Of a DNA stretch of 64,000 nt, positions 43,811-52,877 are shown one piece after another. Each line of letters begins with the position of its first letter. Position 1 is the first letter of the stretch. Position numbers and translations under genes: made by a program. The notes under the pieces were generated by a model, which was not told where the DNA came from, searched no databases, and was given only the letters and a program-made list of their open reading frames with translations. The DNA is from an uncultured Duncaniella sp. Its GTDB lineage: Bacteria; Bacteroidota; Bacteroidia; Bacteroidales; Muribaculaceae. The stretch is taken from the NCBI RefSeq assembly GCF_910577345.1, contig NZ_CAJTMT010000002.1, forward strand, positions 62,001 to 126,000, given 5' to 3'.

Positions 43811-44170
43811 TCAATCCTTTTCAATGGGGTTGTAGAAAAGGCGTTTGTGGCCGAAAGGTGAGGAGCCGTCAAGCTTCTTGGGGAGGTTCTGCGAGCCTGC
43901 GAGGAAGGTGCCGACGTCCATCTTATAGTCATTCAGCATTTTGTTGAATGTCTTGCGGTCAGTCGGGATGAGGAACGAGCGGATTTTATAGCCGAATTCC
44001 TTGTCGCTTTTGCGCACCTGCATGGCCTCGATGATGTGCTCCTTTTTATCATCCTCAACCTTAAGTATTAGTCCCGGCAATCCCGAGAATTTTGCAGGAC
44101 CGTTGTTGACCGGAATCTCCTCGCAGTACCATGCGGTCCAGTTACGTCCACGGAAAGTTGTGGTCGCGGT
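43811..44170 (-). pseudogene. C-terminal remnant of a second GLPGLI gene
   Basis: About 120 codons carry the GLPGLI C-terminal half: TFRGRNWTAWYCEEIPV, then FSGLPGLILKVEDD, and the KTFNKMLNDYK stretch. These align with the intact paralogue 1.1 kb away from its FRGRDW onward. The N-terminal half, including any signal peptide, is missing. At 44161-44172 the frame passes into an unrelated, differently phased sequence. No proper start remains. Confidence 0.8.
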
Positions 44171-44338
44171 CCGAACGGAGTCCGGATGAGGGGATGGATT
44201 CGAGGATGGCAAGCGCGGAATCGGGAAGTTCGTTCATTATCGTTTCCGCTTCGGCCAAAGAACAGCGGGCTTCTCCGCTCCCGGTGCAGGAGCAGATAAG
44301 CGAAACAACAGGGATATAAGCAGTAGTCTATGTGTCAT
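44161..44338 (-). pseudogene. N-terminal remnant of a tetratricopeptide regulator-type lipoprotein, frameshifted
   Basis: From ATG 44338 the frame reads MTHRLLLISLLF; a shift is then needed to continue as SLICSCTGSGEA (lipobox) and AETIMNELPDSALAILESIPSSGLRSDRDH. This is the usual start of Bacteroidota TPR-lipoprotein regulators (LMNxxPDSALAILESI). It is cut off at the junction with the GLPGLI remnant. A TAATTTTG -7 box at 44368-44375 still precedes it. Confidence 0.7.
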
Positions 44339-44367
44339 CAGATTTGCGTGTGTCACGTTCGGTACTG

Positions 44368-44375
44368 CAAAATTA
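44368..44375 (-). promoter_or_regulatory. surviving -7 box upstream of the fusion pseudogene
   Basis: TAATTTTG on the minus strand, 30 nt before the ATG at 44338. Probably the original promoter of the truncated TPR gene. Confidence 0.4.
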
Positions 44376-44410
44376 ATGATAAAATTAATGTTTCAAGGGC
44401 CGGTGGATGA

Positions 44411-44449
44411 TTATAGGTCCCGCACAAATACTTTGTGCGGGACCTATAA
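44411..44449 (-). terminator. 18-bp perfect hairpin after the serpin gene
   Basis: Positions 44411-44428 are the exact reverse complement of 44432-44449, with a 3-nt loop. It lies 53 nt past the serpin stop and would end the C10-serpin transcript. Confidence 0.85.
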
Positions 44450-44502
44450 TCTGTAGGATGCTCAGATCTAATTTATGTCCGCATCTATCCGACTATCAAA
44501 GT

Positions 44503-45720
44503 TTAAAGTTTATTGATGCGGCCTGTAAATAGAATCGCGCCTGTAGATGTCTCCTCTATTATGAATGCAAATGGGCGGTCGATATGGAATTCGACCTCCT
44601 CGAAGTAAATATCTGTGTCACCTCCAACAAATTTAGTCACAGATGTCGCAACCGTACCTTTTTCATCAACTTCAATTGTGGTGAACTGTTCCGACTTTGC
44701 CAGATGGGTGTTTCTGTCAGACATGGCCGACAAATCGGCTTTCTCGCCATCATATACTTCGCCGAGACCTATACTTTTAAAATATTCGTCTAGTTCAAGA
44801 TGAGTTGTTATGTTGAATTTCGGCATTTCGAGCTTGCAATCTCTGATAATCCTGTCTTTTTTCCATGCCGACCAAGCGTATGAATCGAGTGCCTGCAACG
44901 CCTCGCCGAGTGGTGTGTCTTTGGACGGGAGAAGGAGTATCATCGCGTATGCCCCGTTGCCGTAATTCATGCGGGCAAGTTCATATTTCTCCGCTTTGAA
45001 ATAGTACATGTTTTCATTTTTGCACATGGTTGGCACTTTTGAAACAGTCCCGTCTGCATTGTTGAAATCCTTGCTCACAGTATTCTCCGTTTTAAATGGA
45101 TGTTGCCATTCGCTTTTGAAATATAAGGCGTTGAGAATTATAAATGTAGCTTCGTCAGTGTAAGGGCTGCTGATTACCTTTGGAATCATGCCGTCAGTAT
45201 TTGAAGAGCACCATTTATTGATTTTCTTCACTGCTTCTTCGGTCGAAAGGTCTATTGTCGCGGCATTGGCTCGGTAGAAGTCCGCCACAGAACGAGAATA
45301 CGAAGGAAGAACATTGAAACCGTCGTTAAGCCATACGGAGTTGGCAATGTAGAGGCTGGTTTTCTTATCGGCTTTGGGAAGTTCAGAGAGCAAGCGTTTA
45401 TTCAAAGTATTAAGATCTCCGATGGAATTGCAGCCAAGGACAGTGGTAATCTCGTCAAGGGTTTTTCCCTGTGCACCATTGGCAAGCATACCGAGAGCAA
45501 ACTGTATGCTCAGAGGCGATACCATAAAATTAGGCTCGTCTGAACAGGCGTCAAAATATCGTAGCATATCAAATGTTGAGTTGATTTGGGTATTGACAAT
45601 CCCTATATCATGAATGCCAAGTACGATATCTTTACGCACATTATTTTCTCCCTTATCATCACTGCTGCACGCACTGAAAAGAAGGGCAAACATCAATAGT
45701 AAAGCATTATGTTTTTTCAT
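44503..45720 (-). CDS. serpin lipoprotein (protease inhibitor)
   Basis: 405 aa. Lipobox LFSAC (Cys18), so membrane-anchored. The serpin fold is clear: NFMVSPLSIQFALGMLANGAQGKTLDEI at ~65-92, LNALYFKSEWQHPF, and the C-terminal RPFAFIIEETSTGAILFTGRI. The reactive-centre hinge is EVDEKGTVATSVTKF (~362-376), close to the E-x-G-T-x-A pattern needed for loop insertion, so it should be inhibitory. It lies 15 nt after a C10 cysteine-protease gene and probably inhibits it or host proteases. Tannerella miropin is a known periodontal serpin that inhibits both serine and cysteine proteases. Confidence 0.93.
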   Translation of the reverse strand: MKKHNALLLMFALLFSACSSDDKGENNVRKDIVLGIHDIGIVNTQINSTFDMLRYFDACSDEPNFMVSPLSIQFALGMLANGAQGKTLDEITTVLGCNSIGDLNTLNKRLLSELPKADKKTSLYIANSVWLNDGFNVLPSYSRSVADFYRANAATIDLSTEEAVKKINKWCSSNTDGMIPKVISSPYTDEATFIILNALYFKSEWQHPFKTENTVSKDFNNADGTVSKVPTMCKNENMYYFKAEKYELARMNYGNGAYAMILLLPSKDTPLGEALQALDSYAWSAWKKDRIIRDCKLEMPKFNITTHLELDEYFKSIGLGEVYDGEKADLSAMSDRNTHLAKSEQFTTIEVDEKGTVATSVTKFVGGDTDIYFEEVEFHIDRPFAFIIEETSTGAILFTGRINKL

Positions 45721-45735
45721 AACTTTTAGTGATTT

Positions 45736-46995
45736 TTATTTAGTAATCGAAAAATATTGAACATTATATTTATAATCTCTTTCGGAATTATATGCAAATA
45801 CCTCATCATAGAAATATCCATCGTTAATGCCATCAAGCCCCCAATTGAAATAATTGTATAATTCCTCGTTTATACAATCAGACAGTATATTCCACTCAAG
45901 TGAATTAATATTTCTTACATATTCAATCACATGAGTTGATCTATATTTATGCCCACTTACAACCCACATGTGACCTACTGATTTTTCCTGATTATTTTCT
46001 GTATATTTCCGATCACCACGTACTAATATAATTCCTCCACCAACACCTCTAAAACATAGTTTTTTATAATTTGTTATTGGGCTAACGTTGTAACCCAAAG
46101 CTTTTATGGTTGCTCTTGTGTTGGAAGTTGCAGTCGAGGTCCCATTCGGACCTGAGTAATCTGAATTAGATCGGTGACCTAATTCTCTCATTAGCCTTCC
46201 TATGGTTGAATGCGGTGCATTTGGGTAACAGCAATAATCGGAACTTCCACTTATATGACGTTTGATATTATCCCAATCTAGGGTTATTTCCGCTTTTCCG
46301 CCATTCAAAAAAGATAAAGATAGGCTTTTGGGATATTCAAAATAACTCATAGCCATAGCCGCTGCCGTGTTGCTGCATCCGGCGATATTATTCGGACAGA
46401 ATGTTCCATATATGCCGGTTTGCCCCCATTTCATTTTTACTCGTGGCAATATTGTATCTCCATGAACTTCTACTTCTCGTCTTACTTCTTGGATAACGAA
46501 ATCATTAGGATTTTGGCTTGCAGATGTATCAATAGAAGATTTTGCTACATAATCAACGGCCATATCCATAAACATAGCCAAACCGGGATTGTCACACTCT
46601 TCTATAGAGGTATATCTTCCTGATTCTGTAACGGCAAGTAATGGGGAGTCTTTAGTTCTCTTTGCGGAAATGACAGCAAAACCAGACTCATCCCTATAAT
46701 TAATTACATATATAAGGGTGTCTGATTCAGACCGTGAGATTGCTGATGTAATATACCTAATATCATCGAAGTTAACAACATGGGTAATGGAAGAACGAGA
46801 TGCTTGAGTGTCATCGAGCATAGACCTTGCATCATTCGCAATCTCGATTGCCTCGGAGAGAGTACGAGTTGAAGTCTGTCGCATCTCAGTGATATTATTG
46901 TTAAAATCAGATTGAAACGGTTCGTTTATTTCTGATTTACATGATACTAAGATGCCTAAAGAAAGCGGTAGTAGATAATAGGGATTTGATTTCAT
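45736..46995 (-). CDS. peptidase C10 (streptopain-like) lipoprotein
   Basis: 419 aa. Lipobox ILVSC (Cys19). An N-terminal inhibitory pro-domain (Spi/SpeB type, ~45-160, with IYVINYRDESGFAVISA) precedes the papain-like domain. The catalytic Cys207 is in IAGCSNTAAAMAM, and His342 in VGHMWVVSG. The segment KWGQTGIYGTFCPNN is typical of streptopain. It looks intact and cell-surface anchored. It shares an operon with a serpin 15 nt downstream. AT-richer than its neighbours, consistent with transfer. Confidence 0.93.
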   Translation of the reverse strand: MKSNPYYLLPLSLGILVSCKSEINEPFQSDFNNNITEMRQTSTRTLSEAIEIANDARSMLDDTQASRSSITHVVNFDDIRYITSAISRSESDTLIYVINYRDESGFAVISAKRTKDSPLLAVTESGRYTSIEECDNPGLAMFMDMAVDYVAKSSIDTSASQNPNDFVIQEVRREVEVHGDTILPRVKMKWGQTGIYGTFCPNNIAGCSNTAAAMAMSYFEYPKSLSLSFLNGGKAEITLDWDNIKRHISGSSDYCCYPNAPHSTIGRLMRELGHRSNSDYSGPNGTSTATSNTRATIKALGYNVSPITNYKKLCFRGVGGGIILVRGDRKYTENNQEKSVGHMWVVSGHKYRSTHVIEYVRNINSLEWNILSDCINEELYNYFNWGLDGINDGYFYDEVFAYNSERDYKYNVQYFSITK

Positions 46996-47306
46996 GATAG
47001 TTTAGATTAAATAATAAATCATATCTCGTGGTCTCTGATAGTTCCTCATTAGTTGCATTATCATCTCCCGTATTCATGCTGATGGAGAAAATGAGGAGAA
47101 ATACTGCAAGTAAATTTTTGAAATAACATATAGTGCATCATCTTGTATAGTGCATCATCTTGTATTTTTTTGAGGTTGGGGGTGGCTCAAAGATGGTCGG
47201 TGTGCAGAAGGCTAACACAAACAGAAATATGTAAAGAATGATATTATACATCTAAGGTCGAGAGTTTATTTGCCCTCAAAGATAAGGATTTTTGACGGAA
47301 ATTTCG
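46996..47306. other. AT-rich intergenic region with a 17-nt direct duplication
   Basis: No gene is supported between the C10 protease and parE. Two perfect adjacent copies of a 17-nt word (tatagtgcatcatcttg) lie at 47129-47145 and 47146-47162. The strands diverge here, so promoters for both genes should lie within it; only the parE -7 box is clear. Confidence 0.55.
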
Positions 47307-47314
47307 TAAATTTG
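47307..47314 (+). promoter_or_regulatory. -7 box for parE
   Basis: TAAATTTG on the plus strand. Transcription from it would start near 47320, so translation starts at 47324 or 47354 and not at the TTG at 47270. Confidence 0.5.
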
Positions 47315-47353
47315 CCTCAAAAGATGAAAATTCCATCCAAAGCGCTGAGAATC

Positions 47354-49339
47354 ATGATAAACAACGACGATATCGCCTCTGAAAACGTAGAGTTCATCGC
47401 TGAAAGCGGTGGCAACGGCTTGGACAACGAGAAAACCACCGAGACGCAGATTGCTGCGGACTACAGCGAGGACGATATTAAAACCCTTGATTGGAAGGAA
47501 CATATCCGCCGCCGTCCGGGCATGTATATCGGTAAGCTCGGCGACGGTTCAAATTATGACGACGGCATCTATGTGCTCATCAAGGAGGTGCTTGATAATG
47601 CCATCGACGAATACATGATGGGCTTCGGCAAGCAGGTGACTGTCGACGTGGCCGACGGGACTGTGACAGTGCGCGACTTCGGCCGTGGTGTCCCCTTAGG
47701 TAAGCTCGTTGATGTCTCCTCGCGCATGAACACCGGCGGTAAATATGATTCCAAGGCATTCAAAAAGTCGGTGGGTCTGAACGGCGTCGGCATCAAGGCC
47801 GTCAACGCCCTCTCGACTGAATTCTACATTGCCAGCGTCCGCGACGGGATGCGCAAGAGCGTCCTCTATCATTGCGGCGACATAGTTGAGGAGAGTGACG
47901 TCGAGCCGACCGACGAGCCTAACGGAACCCTCGTGCGTTTCACCCCCGACAATACAATCTTCCGCGACTACAGCTACCGGGACGATTTCATCGTGCCGCT
48001 CATCAAGAACTATACCTTCCTCAACACCGGGCTTGCCATGATATTCAACGGCAAGCGCTACATCTCGCGCAACGGTCTGCTCGATTTGCTGAAGGATGCG
48101 ATGACGACCGAACCTCTCTACATGCCCATCCATCTCAAAGGTGAGGACATAGAGATAGCCATCACCCACGCCAACCAGCGCGGCGAGGAGTACTATTCAT
48201 TTGTCAATGGTCAGCACACCACTCAGGGTGGCACTCACCTGACGGCCTTCAAAGAAGCTGTGTCGAGGACAATCAAGGAATATTTCAAGAAGGATTTCGA
48301 CTACTCCGACATCCGCAACGGCATGATTGCAGCCGTGTCCATCAAGGTCGAGGAGCCGGTGTTTGAATCGCAGACCAAGACCAAGCTCGGAAGCCGCGAC
48401 ATGGGGCCGGATGGGCCGACGGTGGCCAAGTTTGTCGGTGACTTCATTAAGACCGAACTCGACAACTATCTCCACCGCAACACCGACATCGCCGACATCA
48501 TCCTCAAAAAGGTGCAGGAGAGCGAACGCGACCGCAAGGCAATGGCCGGAATCACAAAACTGGCCCGCGAGAAGCAGAAGAAAGCCAATCTTCACAACAA
48601 GAAACTGCTTGACTGCCGTGTGCATCTCAACGACATCCGTGGCGATGAGGAGAAGAAACTCGCCTCGTCGATTTTCATCACCGAGGGTGACTCCGCTGCA
48701 GGCTCAATCACCAAAATCCGCGATGTGTGGACCCAGGCCGTGTTCTCACTGCGAGGCAAGCCCAAGAACTCCTACGGCGTGCCCGCCAAGATTCTCTATG
48801 AGAACGAGGAATTCAATCTCCTTCAGGCTGCGCTCAACATCGAGGAGGGTATCGACGGGTTGCGTTACAACAAGGTCATCATCGCGACCGATGCCGATGT
48901 CGACGGTATGCACATACGCCTGCTTCTCCTGACCTTCTTCCTCCAGTTCTTCCCCGACATGATTAAGAAGGGTCACCTCTACGTCCTCCAGACACCCCTC
49001 TTCCGTGTGCGCAACCACAAGACCACGAAACGCGGTGCGCGTGGCGGAGGCGGACAGGCCGATGATACATACTACTGCTATACGGATGAGGAACGCATCG
49101 CCGCCATCGAGAAACTCGGCGACAATGCGGAAATCACCCGATTCAAAGGTCTCGGCGAGATTTCTCCCGAAGAGTTCCGCGGCTTCATCGGCCCCGACAT
49201 GAGGCTCGACCGCGTTACGCTCCGCAAGGAGGATGCCGTGGCCGAACTGCTCGAATTCTATATGGGCAAGAACACCATGGAGCGCCAGAATTTCATCATC
49301 GAGAACCTTGTGGTGGAGGATGACTCCGAAATAAGCTGA
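47354..49339 (+). CDS. parE: DNA topoisomerase IV subunit B
   Basis: 661 aa from ATG 47354 (47324 adds ten residues). ParE is the ATPase subunit that, with ParC, decatenates chromosomes. GHKL motifs EVLDNAIDE, DFGRGVPLGKLVDV and GVGIKAVNALS, then the transducer and the TOPRIM ITEGDSAAGS and TDADVDGMHIRLL. The C-terminal end is a normal GyrB/ParE tail. GyrB versus ParE cannot be fully separated by eye, but length and sequence favour the ParE-type of Bacteroidales. coaD starts 11 nt after the stop. Confidence 0.93.
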   Translation: MINNDDIASENVEFIAESGGNGLDNEKTTETQIAADYSEDDIKTLDWKEHIRRRPGMYIGKLGDGSNYDDGIYVLIKEVLDNAIDEYMMGFGKQVTVDVADGTVTVRDFGRGVPLGKLVDVSSRMNTGGKYDSKAFKKSVGLNGVGIKAVNALSTEFYIASVRDGMRKSVLYHCGDIVEESDVEPTDEPNGTLVRFTPDNTIFRDYSYRDDFIVPLIKNYTFLNTGLAMIFNGKRYISRNGLLDLLKDAMTTEPLYMPIHLKGEDIEIAITHANQRGEEYYSFVNGQHTTQGGTHLTAFKEAVSRTIKEYFKKDFDYSDIRNGMIAAVSIKVEEPVFESQTKTKLGSRDMGPDGPTVAKFVGDFIKTELDNYLHRNTDIADIILKKVQESERDRKAMAGITKLAREKQKKANLHNKKLLDCRVHLNDIRGDEEKKLASSIFITEGDSAAGSITKIRDVWTQAVFSLRGKPKNSYGVPAKILYENEEFNLLQAALNIEEGIDGLRYNKVIIATDADVDGMHIRLLLLTFFLQFFPDMIKKGHLYVLQTPLFRVRNHKTTKRGARGGGGQADDTYYCYTDEERIAAIEKLGDNAEITRFKGLGEISPEEFRGFIGPDMRLDRVTLRKEDAVAELLEFYMGKNTMERQNFIIENLVVEDDSEIS

Positions 49340-49350
49340 AAAACGGATAT

Positions 49351-49794
49351 ATGAACACTATACTTTTCCCCGGATCCTTCAATCCGTTCACTGTCGGCCA
49401 TCAGTCGCTCGTCGAGCGGGTGTTGCCGCTTTTTGACCGTGTGGTCATAGCAATGGGTGTGAACTCCGGAAAACGCTACGACTTTTCAGTGGCGGAAAAC
49501 CTCGCTGCCATCACCCGCCTCTATGCGGATGAACCGAAAGTCAAGGTAATCAGTTATGAAGGATTGACAGTGGATGCCTGCCGTCGCGAAGGTGCGCGAT
49601 GGATGCTCCGCGGAGTGCGCTCGACGGTCGATTTCGAATATGAGCGCAATCTCGCCGACATCAACCGCCGGATTTCAGGCATAGAAACCCTGCTGCTTTT
49701 CACTCTTCCTGAATATGCCGCCGTCTCCTCGTCGGTGGTGCGCGAGTTGAAGGCCTACGGCCACGATGTCAGTGAATTCTTGCCGAAGGAATAG
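49351..49794 (+). CDS. coaD: phosphopantetheine adenylyltransferase
   Basis: 147 aa. It transfers AMP from ATP to 4'-phosphopantetheine to make dephospho-CoA. The nucleotidyl-transferase TVGH motif (14-17, after FPGSFNPF), the RGVR segment and the C-terminal VSSSVVREL motif are present. Length is normal for the family. Eleven nt after parE, so co-transcribed. Confidence 0.96.
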   Translation: MNTILFPGSFNPFTVGHQSLVERVLPLFDRVVIAMGVNSGKRYDFSVAENLAAITRLYADEPKVKVISYEGLTVDACRREGARWMLRGVRSTVDFEYERNLADINRRISGIETLLLFTLPEYAAVSSSVVRELKAYGHDVSEFLPKE

Positions 49795-49886
49795 CTCCCG
49801 TCAATCATCAGCAGAAACCGAAGTTGGCTTATAAAGGAAACATAAGGATAACACATACACGAACAAGAACGATTTATACGAAAAAC

Positions 49887-51485
49887 ATGAAGAAAACAAT
49901 TCTCGCCATAGTGCTTGCGGGACTTGCCCTGACCTCATTCGGCCAGATGCAGATTCAGTTCACCCCCGAGCGCAAATTGCGTTATGCCGAACAGATAATC
50001 GAGAATTATTATGTCGACACGGTCGACACCACCAAGGTCGTCACCGAGGCGATCGTGGCCATGCTCAAGACTCTCGACCCGCATTCCACCTACTCCTCCC
50101 CCGAGGAGACACGCGAACTGACCGAACCTCTCGAAGGAAACTTCTCAGGCATCGGTATACGCTTCCAGATGGTCAACGACACGCTTTATGTGATTGAGTC
50201 GGTGGCCGGAGGTCCGTCGGAGAAGATGGGCATAATTCCCGGAGACCGAATCATCGAGTGTAACGACACCGTCATCGCCGGAGTGAAAATGAAGAATTCC
50301 GACATAATGAAGGTGTTGCGCGGTCCGAAAGGCACGATTGCCAACCTTAAGGTGCTCCGCAAGGGGAGCGCAGAGCCTCTTGAATTCCGCGTTGTGCGCG
50401 ACGACATACCCATCTACAGTGTCGATGTGGCCTACATGGTCAATGACTCCGTCGGCTATATATCCCTGACACGGTTTGCCGAGACAACTACTGAAGAAGT
50501 CAAGGAGGCGATGAAGAACCTCCGCAAGCAAGGTATGCGCCATCTGATTTTTGATCTTACCGACAACGGTGGCGGATACATGCGTCCCGCGACAGAACTC
50601 TCTGAAATGTTTCTTGACAAGGGGGATATGATTGTCTATACCGAGTCGCCGAAAAACGGAATGTCGGAATTCGTGGCCGAACGCCGCGGCGACTTCCGTG
50701 ACGGCCGCGTTGTTGTCATGGCCAACCAGTTCTCCGCCTCAGCCTCCGAAATCCTTTCGGGAGCCTTGCAGGACAATGACCGTGGTGTCATTGTCGGCCG
50801 ACGCACCTTCGGCAAGGGCCTTGTGCAGCGCCCCTTCCCCTTCCCTGACGGCTCGATGATGCGCCTGACTGTATCGCGCTACCACACTCCGTCGGGTCGC
50901 TGCATACAGAAACCATACGTCGACGGTGATGACGAGGCTTATCAGCGCGACATGATTGACCGCTACAATTCAGGTGAGTTCATGAATGCCGACAGCATCC
51001 ATCATTTCCCCGATTCGCTGAAATTCTATACCAAGCGTCTCCACCGACCGGTTTATGGAGGAGGTGGCATCATGCCCGACAAGTTCGTGCCGATTGACAC
51101 GACGATGTATTCCGCATACTACCGCGACCTCATTGCAAAGGGTGTCATCAATACCTTCTGCGTCAACTACGTCGATGCCCACCGTGGCGAAATCAAGCAG
51201 CGCTATGCCACCGACAATGACTATGTAAGGGATTTCACCATCACTCCCGAACTGATGCAGGGAGTCATTGACCTCGGCAAGAAGGAGGGAGTGGAGTATA
51301 ACGAAGAGGAGTATAATCGTTCGCGTCCCATCCTTGAAGCCATTGTCAAGGGGCTTATCGGCCGCGACATCTATGAGCAGGCCACCTATTCGAAAGTTGT
51401 CTCCCCCTTCGACCCGATTTTCTCCGAAGCCATTGCCATCATCAACGACCCTCAGAAGTATAATTCCTACCTTACAGGTAAGTAA
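49887..51485 (+). CDS. S41 C-terminal processing protease (Ctp/Tsp family)
   Basis: 532 aa from ATG 49887 (signal peptide MKKTIL...SFG); the frame to 49824 adds unsupported residues. A PDZ domain (~85-165, GNFSGIGIRF, then IPGDRIIECNDTVI) precedes the S41 core. The catalytic dyad Ser285 (NQFSASASEI) and Lys310 (FGKGLVQ) are spaced 25 residues apart as in Tsp. It trims or degrades periplasmic proteins recognised at their C-termini. It lies 92 nt after coaD. Confidence 0.93.
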   Translation: MKKTILAIVLAGLALTSFGQMQIQFTPERKLRYAEQIIENYYVDTVDTTKVVTEAIVAMLKTLDPHSTYSSPEETRELTEPLEGNFSGIGIRFQMVNDTLYVIESVAGGPSEKMGIIPGDRIIECNDTVIAGVKMKNSDIMKVLRGPKGTIANLKVLRKGSAEPLEFRVVRDDIPIYSVDVAYMVNDSVGYISLTRFAETTTEEVKEAMKNLRKQGMRHLIFDLTDNGGGYMRPATELSEMFLDKGDMIVYTESPKNGMSEFVAERRGDFRDGRVVVMANQFSASASEILSGALQDNDRGVIVGRRTFGKGLVQRPFPFPDGSMMRLTVSRYHTPSGRCIQKPYVDGDDEAYQRDMIDRYNSGEFMNADSIHHFPDSLKFYTKRLHRPVYGGGGIMPDKFVPIDTTMYSAYYRDLIAKGVINTFCVNYVDAHRGEIKQRYATDNDYVRDFTITPELMQGVIDLGKKEGVEYNEEEYNRSRPILEAIVKGLIGRDIYEQATYSKVVSPFDPIFSEAIAIINDPQKYNSYLTGK

Positions 51486-51597
51486 GGAGCTATTTTATAA
51501 ATCTTTATGACTGAGGCCTGAAACCGATAGCCTTGCCGGATTGTTAGATTGTCAGGAGCGCGTTGACGCTCTGATGTTTCACTAATAATTAACCGTC

Positions 51598-52005
51598 ATG
51601 GCTTACAAGATTGAACAAATCGAGGGTATAGGTGAGGCTTACGCCCGCAAACTCGAGGCAGCCGGCATAAAGACGACTGAGGATCTTCTCGAAAAGTGTG
51701 CGACACGTAAAGGTCGCGAAACCGTTGCTGAGGAAACAGGTATCAGCGAGAAACTTATATTGAAATGGACAAACCATGCGGATCTGTTCCGTATCAAAGG
51801 TGTCGCCGGGCAGTTCGCCGAGCTTCTGGAGGCAGCCGGCGTGGATACAGTTAAAGAGTTCCGCCACAGAGTCGCTGCCAACCTGCAGCCGAAGCTCGTG
51901 GAGGTCAACGAGGCCAAGAATCTTTGCAACCGCGTGCCGTCAGTGGCAGAGGTTGAAAAGATGATTGCCCAGGCCAAGGAACTTGAACCAATCGTGACAT
52001 ATTGA
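51598..52005 (+). CDS. DUF4332 helix-hairpin-helix protein
   Basis: 135 aa. It has two helix-hairpin-helix-like repeats: IEGIGEAYARKLEAAGIKTTEDLLEKC at ~8-35 and FRIKGVAGQFAELLEAAGVDTVKEF at ~63-88, with the G-x-G turns that bind DNA backbones. This matches the DUF4332/RuvA-like pattern. A DNA- or nucleoprotein-associated role is plausible but unproven. No signal peptide. It stands alone with a 50-nt palindromic terminator after it. Confidence 0.82.
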   Translation: MAYKIEQIEGIGEAYARKLEAAGIKTTEDLLEKCATRKGRETVAEETGISEKLILKWTNHADLFRIKGVAGQFAELLEAAGVDTVKEFRHRVAANLQPKLVEVNEAKNLCNRVPSVAEVEKMIAQAKELEPIVTY

Positions 52006-52035
52006 CCTGTTTATAGAAAATCTATGCATGGTATA

Positions 52036-52085
52036 GAAATTATAAATGCGGGATGCTCAATTGAGCATCCCGCATTTATAATTTC
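52036..52085. terminator. 50-nt perfect palindrome
   Basis: Positions 52036-52060 are the exact reverse complement of 52061-52085, with no loop base at the centre. It follows the DUF4332 stop by 31 nt and is probably its terminator. Confidence 0.85.
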
Positions 52086-52099
52086 GACGGTCACTTGCA

Positions 52100-52256
52100 G
52101 TCGTAGATAGAGTTGTTAGAGCAGTGAATTAGACTGAGATAGATTAGTAGAGTCAGATTAAATAGATTAGAGCCAACAGATAATAGTGGCGTAGAGAATC
52201 CAGATAAGTATTATCTATACTCTATACTTTAATCTCTATACTAAAACCAAACAGCA
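52100..52256. repeat. short-word repeats with CTATACT heptads
   Basis: Four 7-nt units (CTATACT-like) sit in register at 52215-52242, 3' of the Ala-rich lipoprotein gene. Upstream, 52127-52175 contains several gatta-type words without a clean period. No gene is visible. Confidence 0.5.
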
Positions 52257-52793
52257 CTACTTGCCCATGAGATCCTTTACCTTGTCTGCACCTGCCTGTG
52301 CGGCATCGGCTGCTTTTGCTTTGGCTGCATCGACCGCATTCTTGCCTGCTTCTTTAGCTTCGTTCACCTTTTCAGCGGCAGCATCTTTGGCCTGATCAAC
52401 TTTGGCAGCGGCTGCGTCCTTGACGGAATTTACTGCAGATTTTGTGGAGTCTACTGCATTCTTTGCAGCGTCTTTTGCAGCTTCAAGTGCTGAATCGGCC
52501 TTAGCTTCAAGACTGAGACCTGTGAATGCTGCTGCTGCGGTTGCATCCTTGGCCTGAACGGCGGGAGTCACTTCATTGAGGAATGCTTCGGCTGCGCCGT
52601 CCTTACCCTCTTTCACGAGTTGGTCGGCATATTCCTTTGCCTGCTGTACATAAACTTTGAGGCTGTCGGGGTTTGTGCAGTTTTCGATTTTAGCTTTGAG
52701 AGCCTCGCCTTTGTCCTCGGCTTTCTTCTCGGCGCTGCATGAAGCCATGCAAACCGCGCCTACAATTGCAATAGAAAGAAATAGCTTTTTCAT
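52257..52793 (-). CDS. Ala/Lys-rich LEA-like lipoprotein
   Basis: 178 aa. Lipobox MASC (Cys19). Residues ~85-178 are a run of imperfect 11-residue helical repeats (AKDAAKNAVDS, VKDAAAAKVDQ, AKDAAAEKVNE, then AKAKAADAAQA), giving an amphipathic Ala-rich helix like LEA-type or apolipoprotein-like repeats. A cell-envelope protective or tethering role is guessed. The N-terminal ~25-80 is acidic and helical. It follows porU on the same strand but behind a strong hairpin, so it likely uses its own promoter. Confidence 0.82.
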   Translation of the reverse strand: MKKLFLSIAIVGAVCMASCSAEKKAEDKGEALKAKIENCTNPDSLKVYVQQAKEYADQLVKEGKDGAAEAFLNEVTPAVQAKDATAAAAFTGLSLEAKADSALEAAKDAAKNAVDSTKSAVNSVKDAAAAKVDQAKDAAAEKVNEAKEAGKNAVDAAKAKAADAAQAGADKVKDLMGK

Positions 52794-52815
52794 AATAAAA
52801 ATATATAATCTATTA

Positions 52816-52861
52816 TAAAAAGCGTGGAGCGGATAAAAAGTTCATCCGCTCCACGCTTTTT
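52816..52861 (-). terminator. terminator of porU
   Basis: An 18-bp perfect stem (52817-52834 with 52844-52861) lies 16 nt past the porU stop and just before the Ala-rich lipoprotein gene. On the minus strand the T-rich arm is followed by an A/T-rich tail. Confidence 0.85.
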
Positions 52862-52877
52862 GCTCCGGCTATTCCCA

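Noticed and set aside
48197..48932. Alternative-frame ORFs inside parE (142 and 201 aa)
   Set aside because: Composition is typical of shadow frames (Arg/Ser/Thr-rich), and parE has every expected motif.
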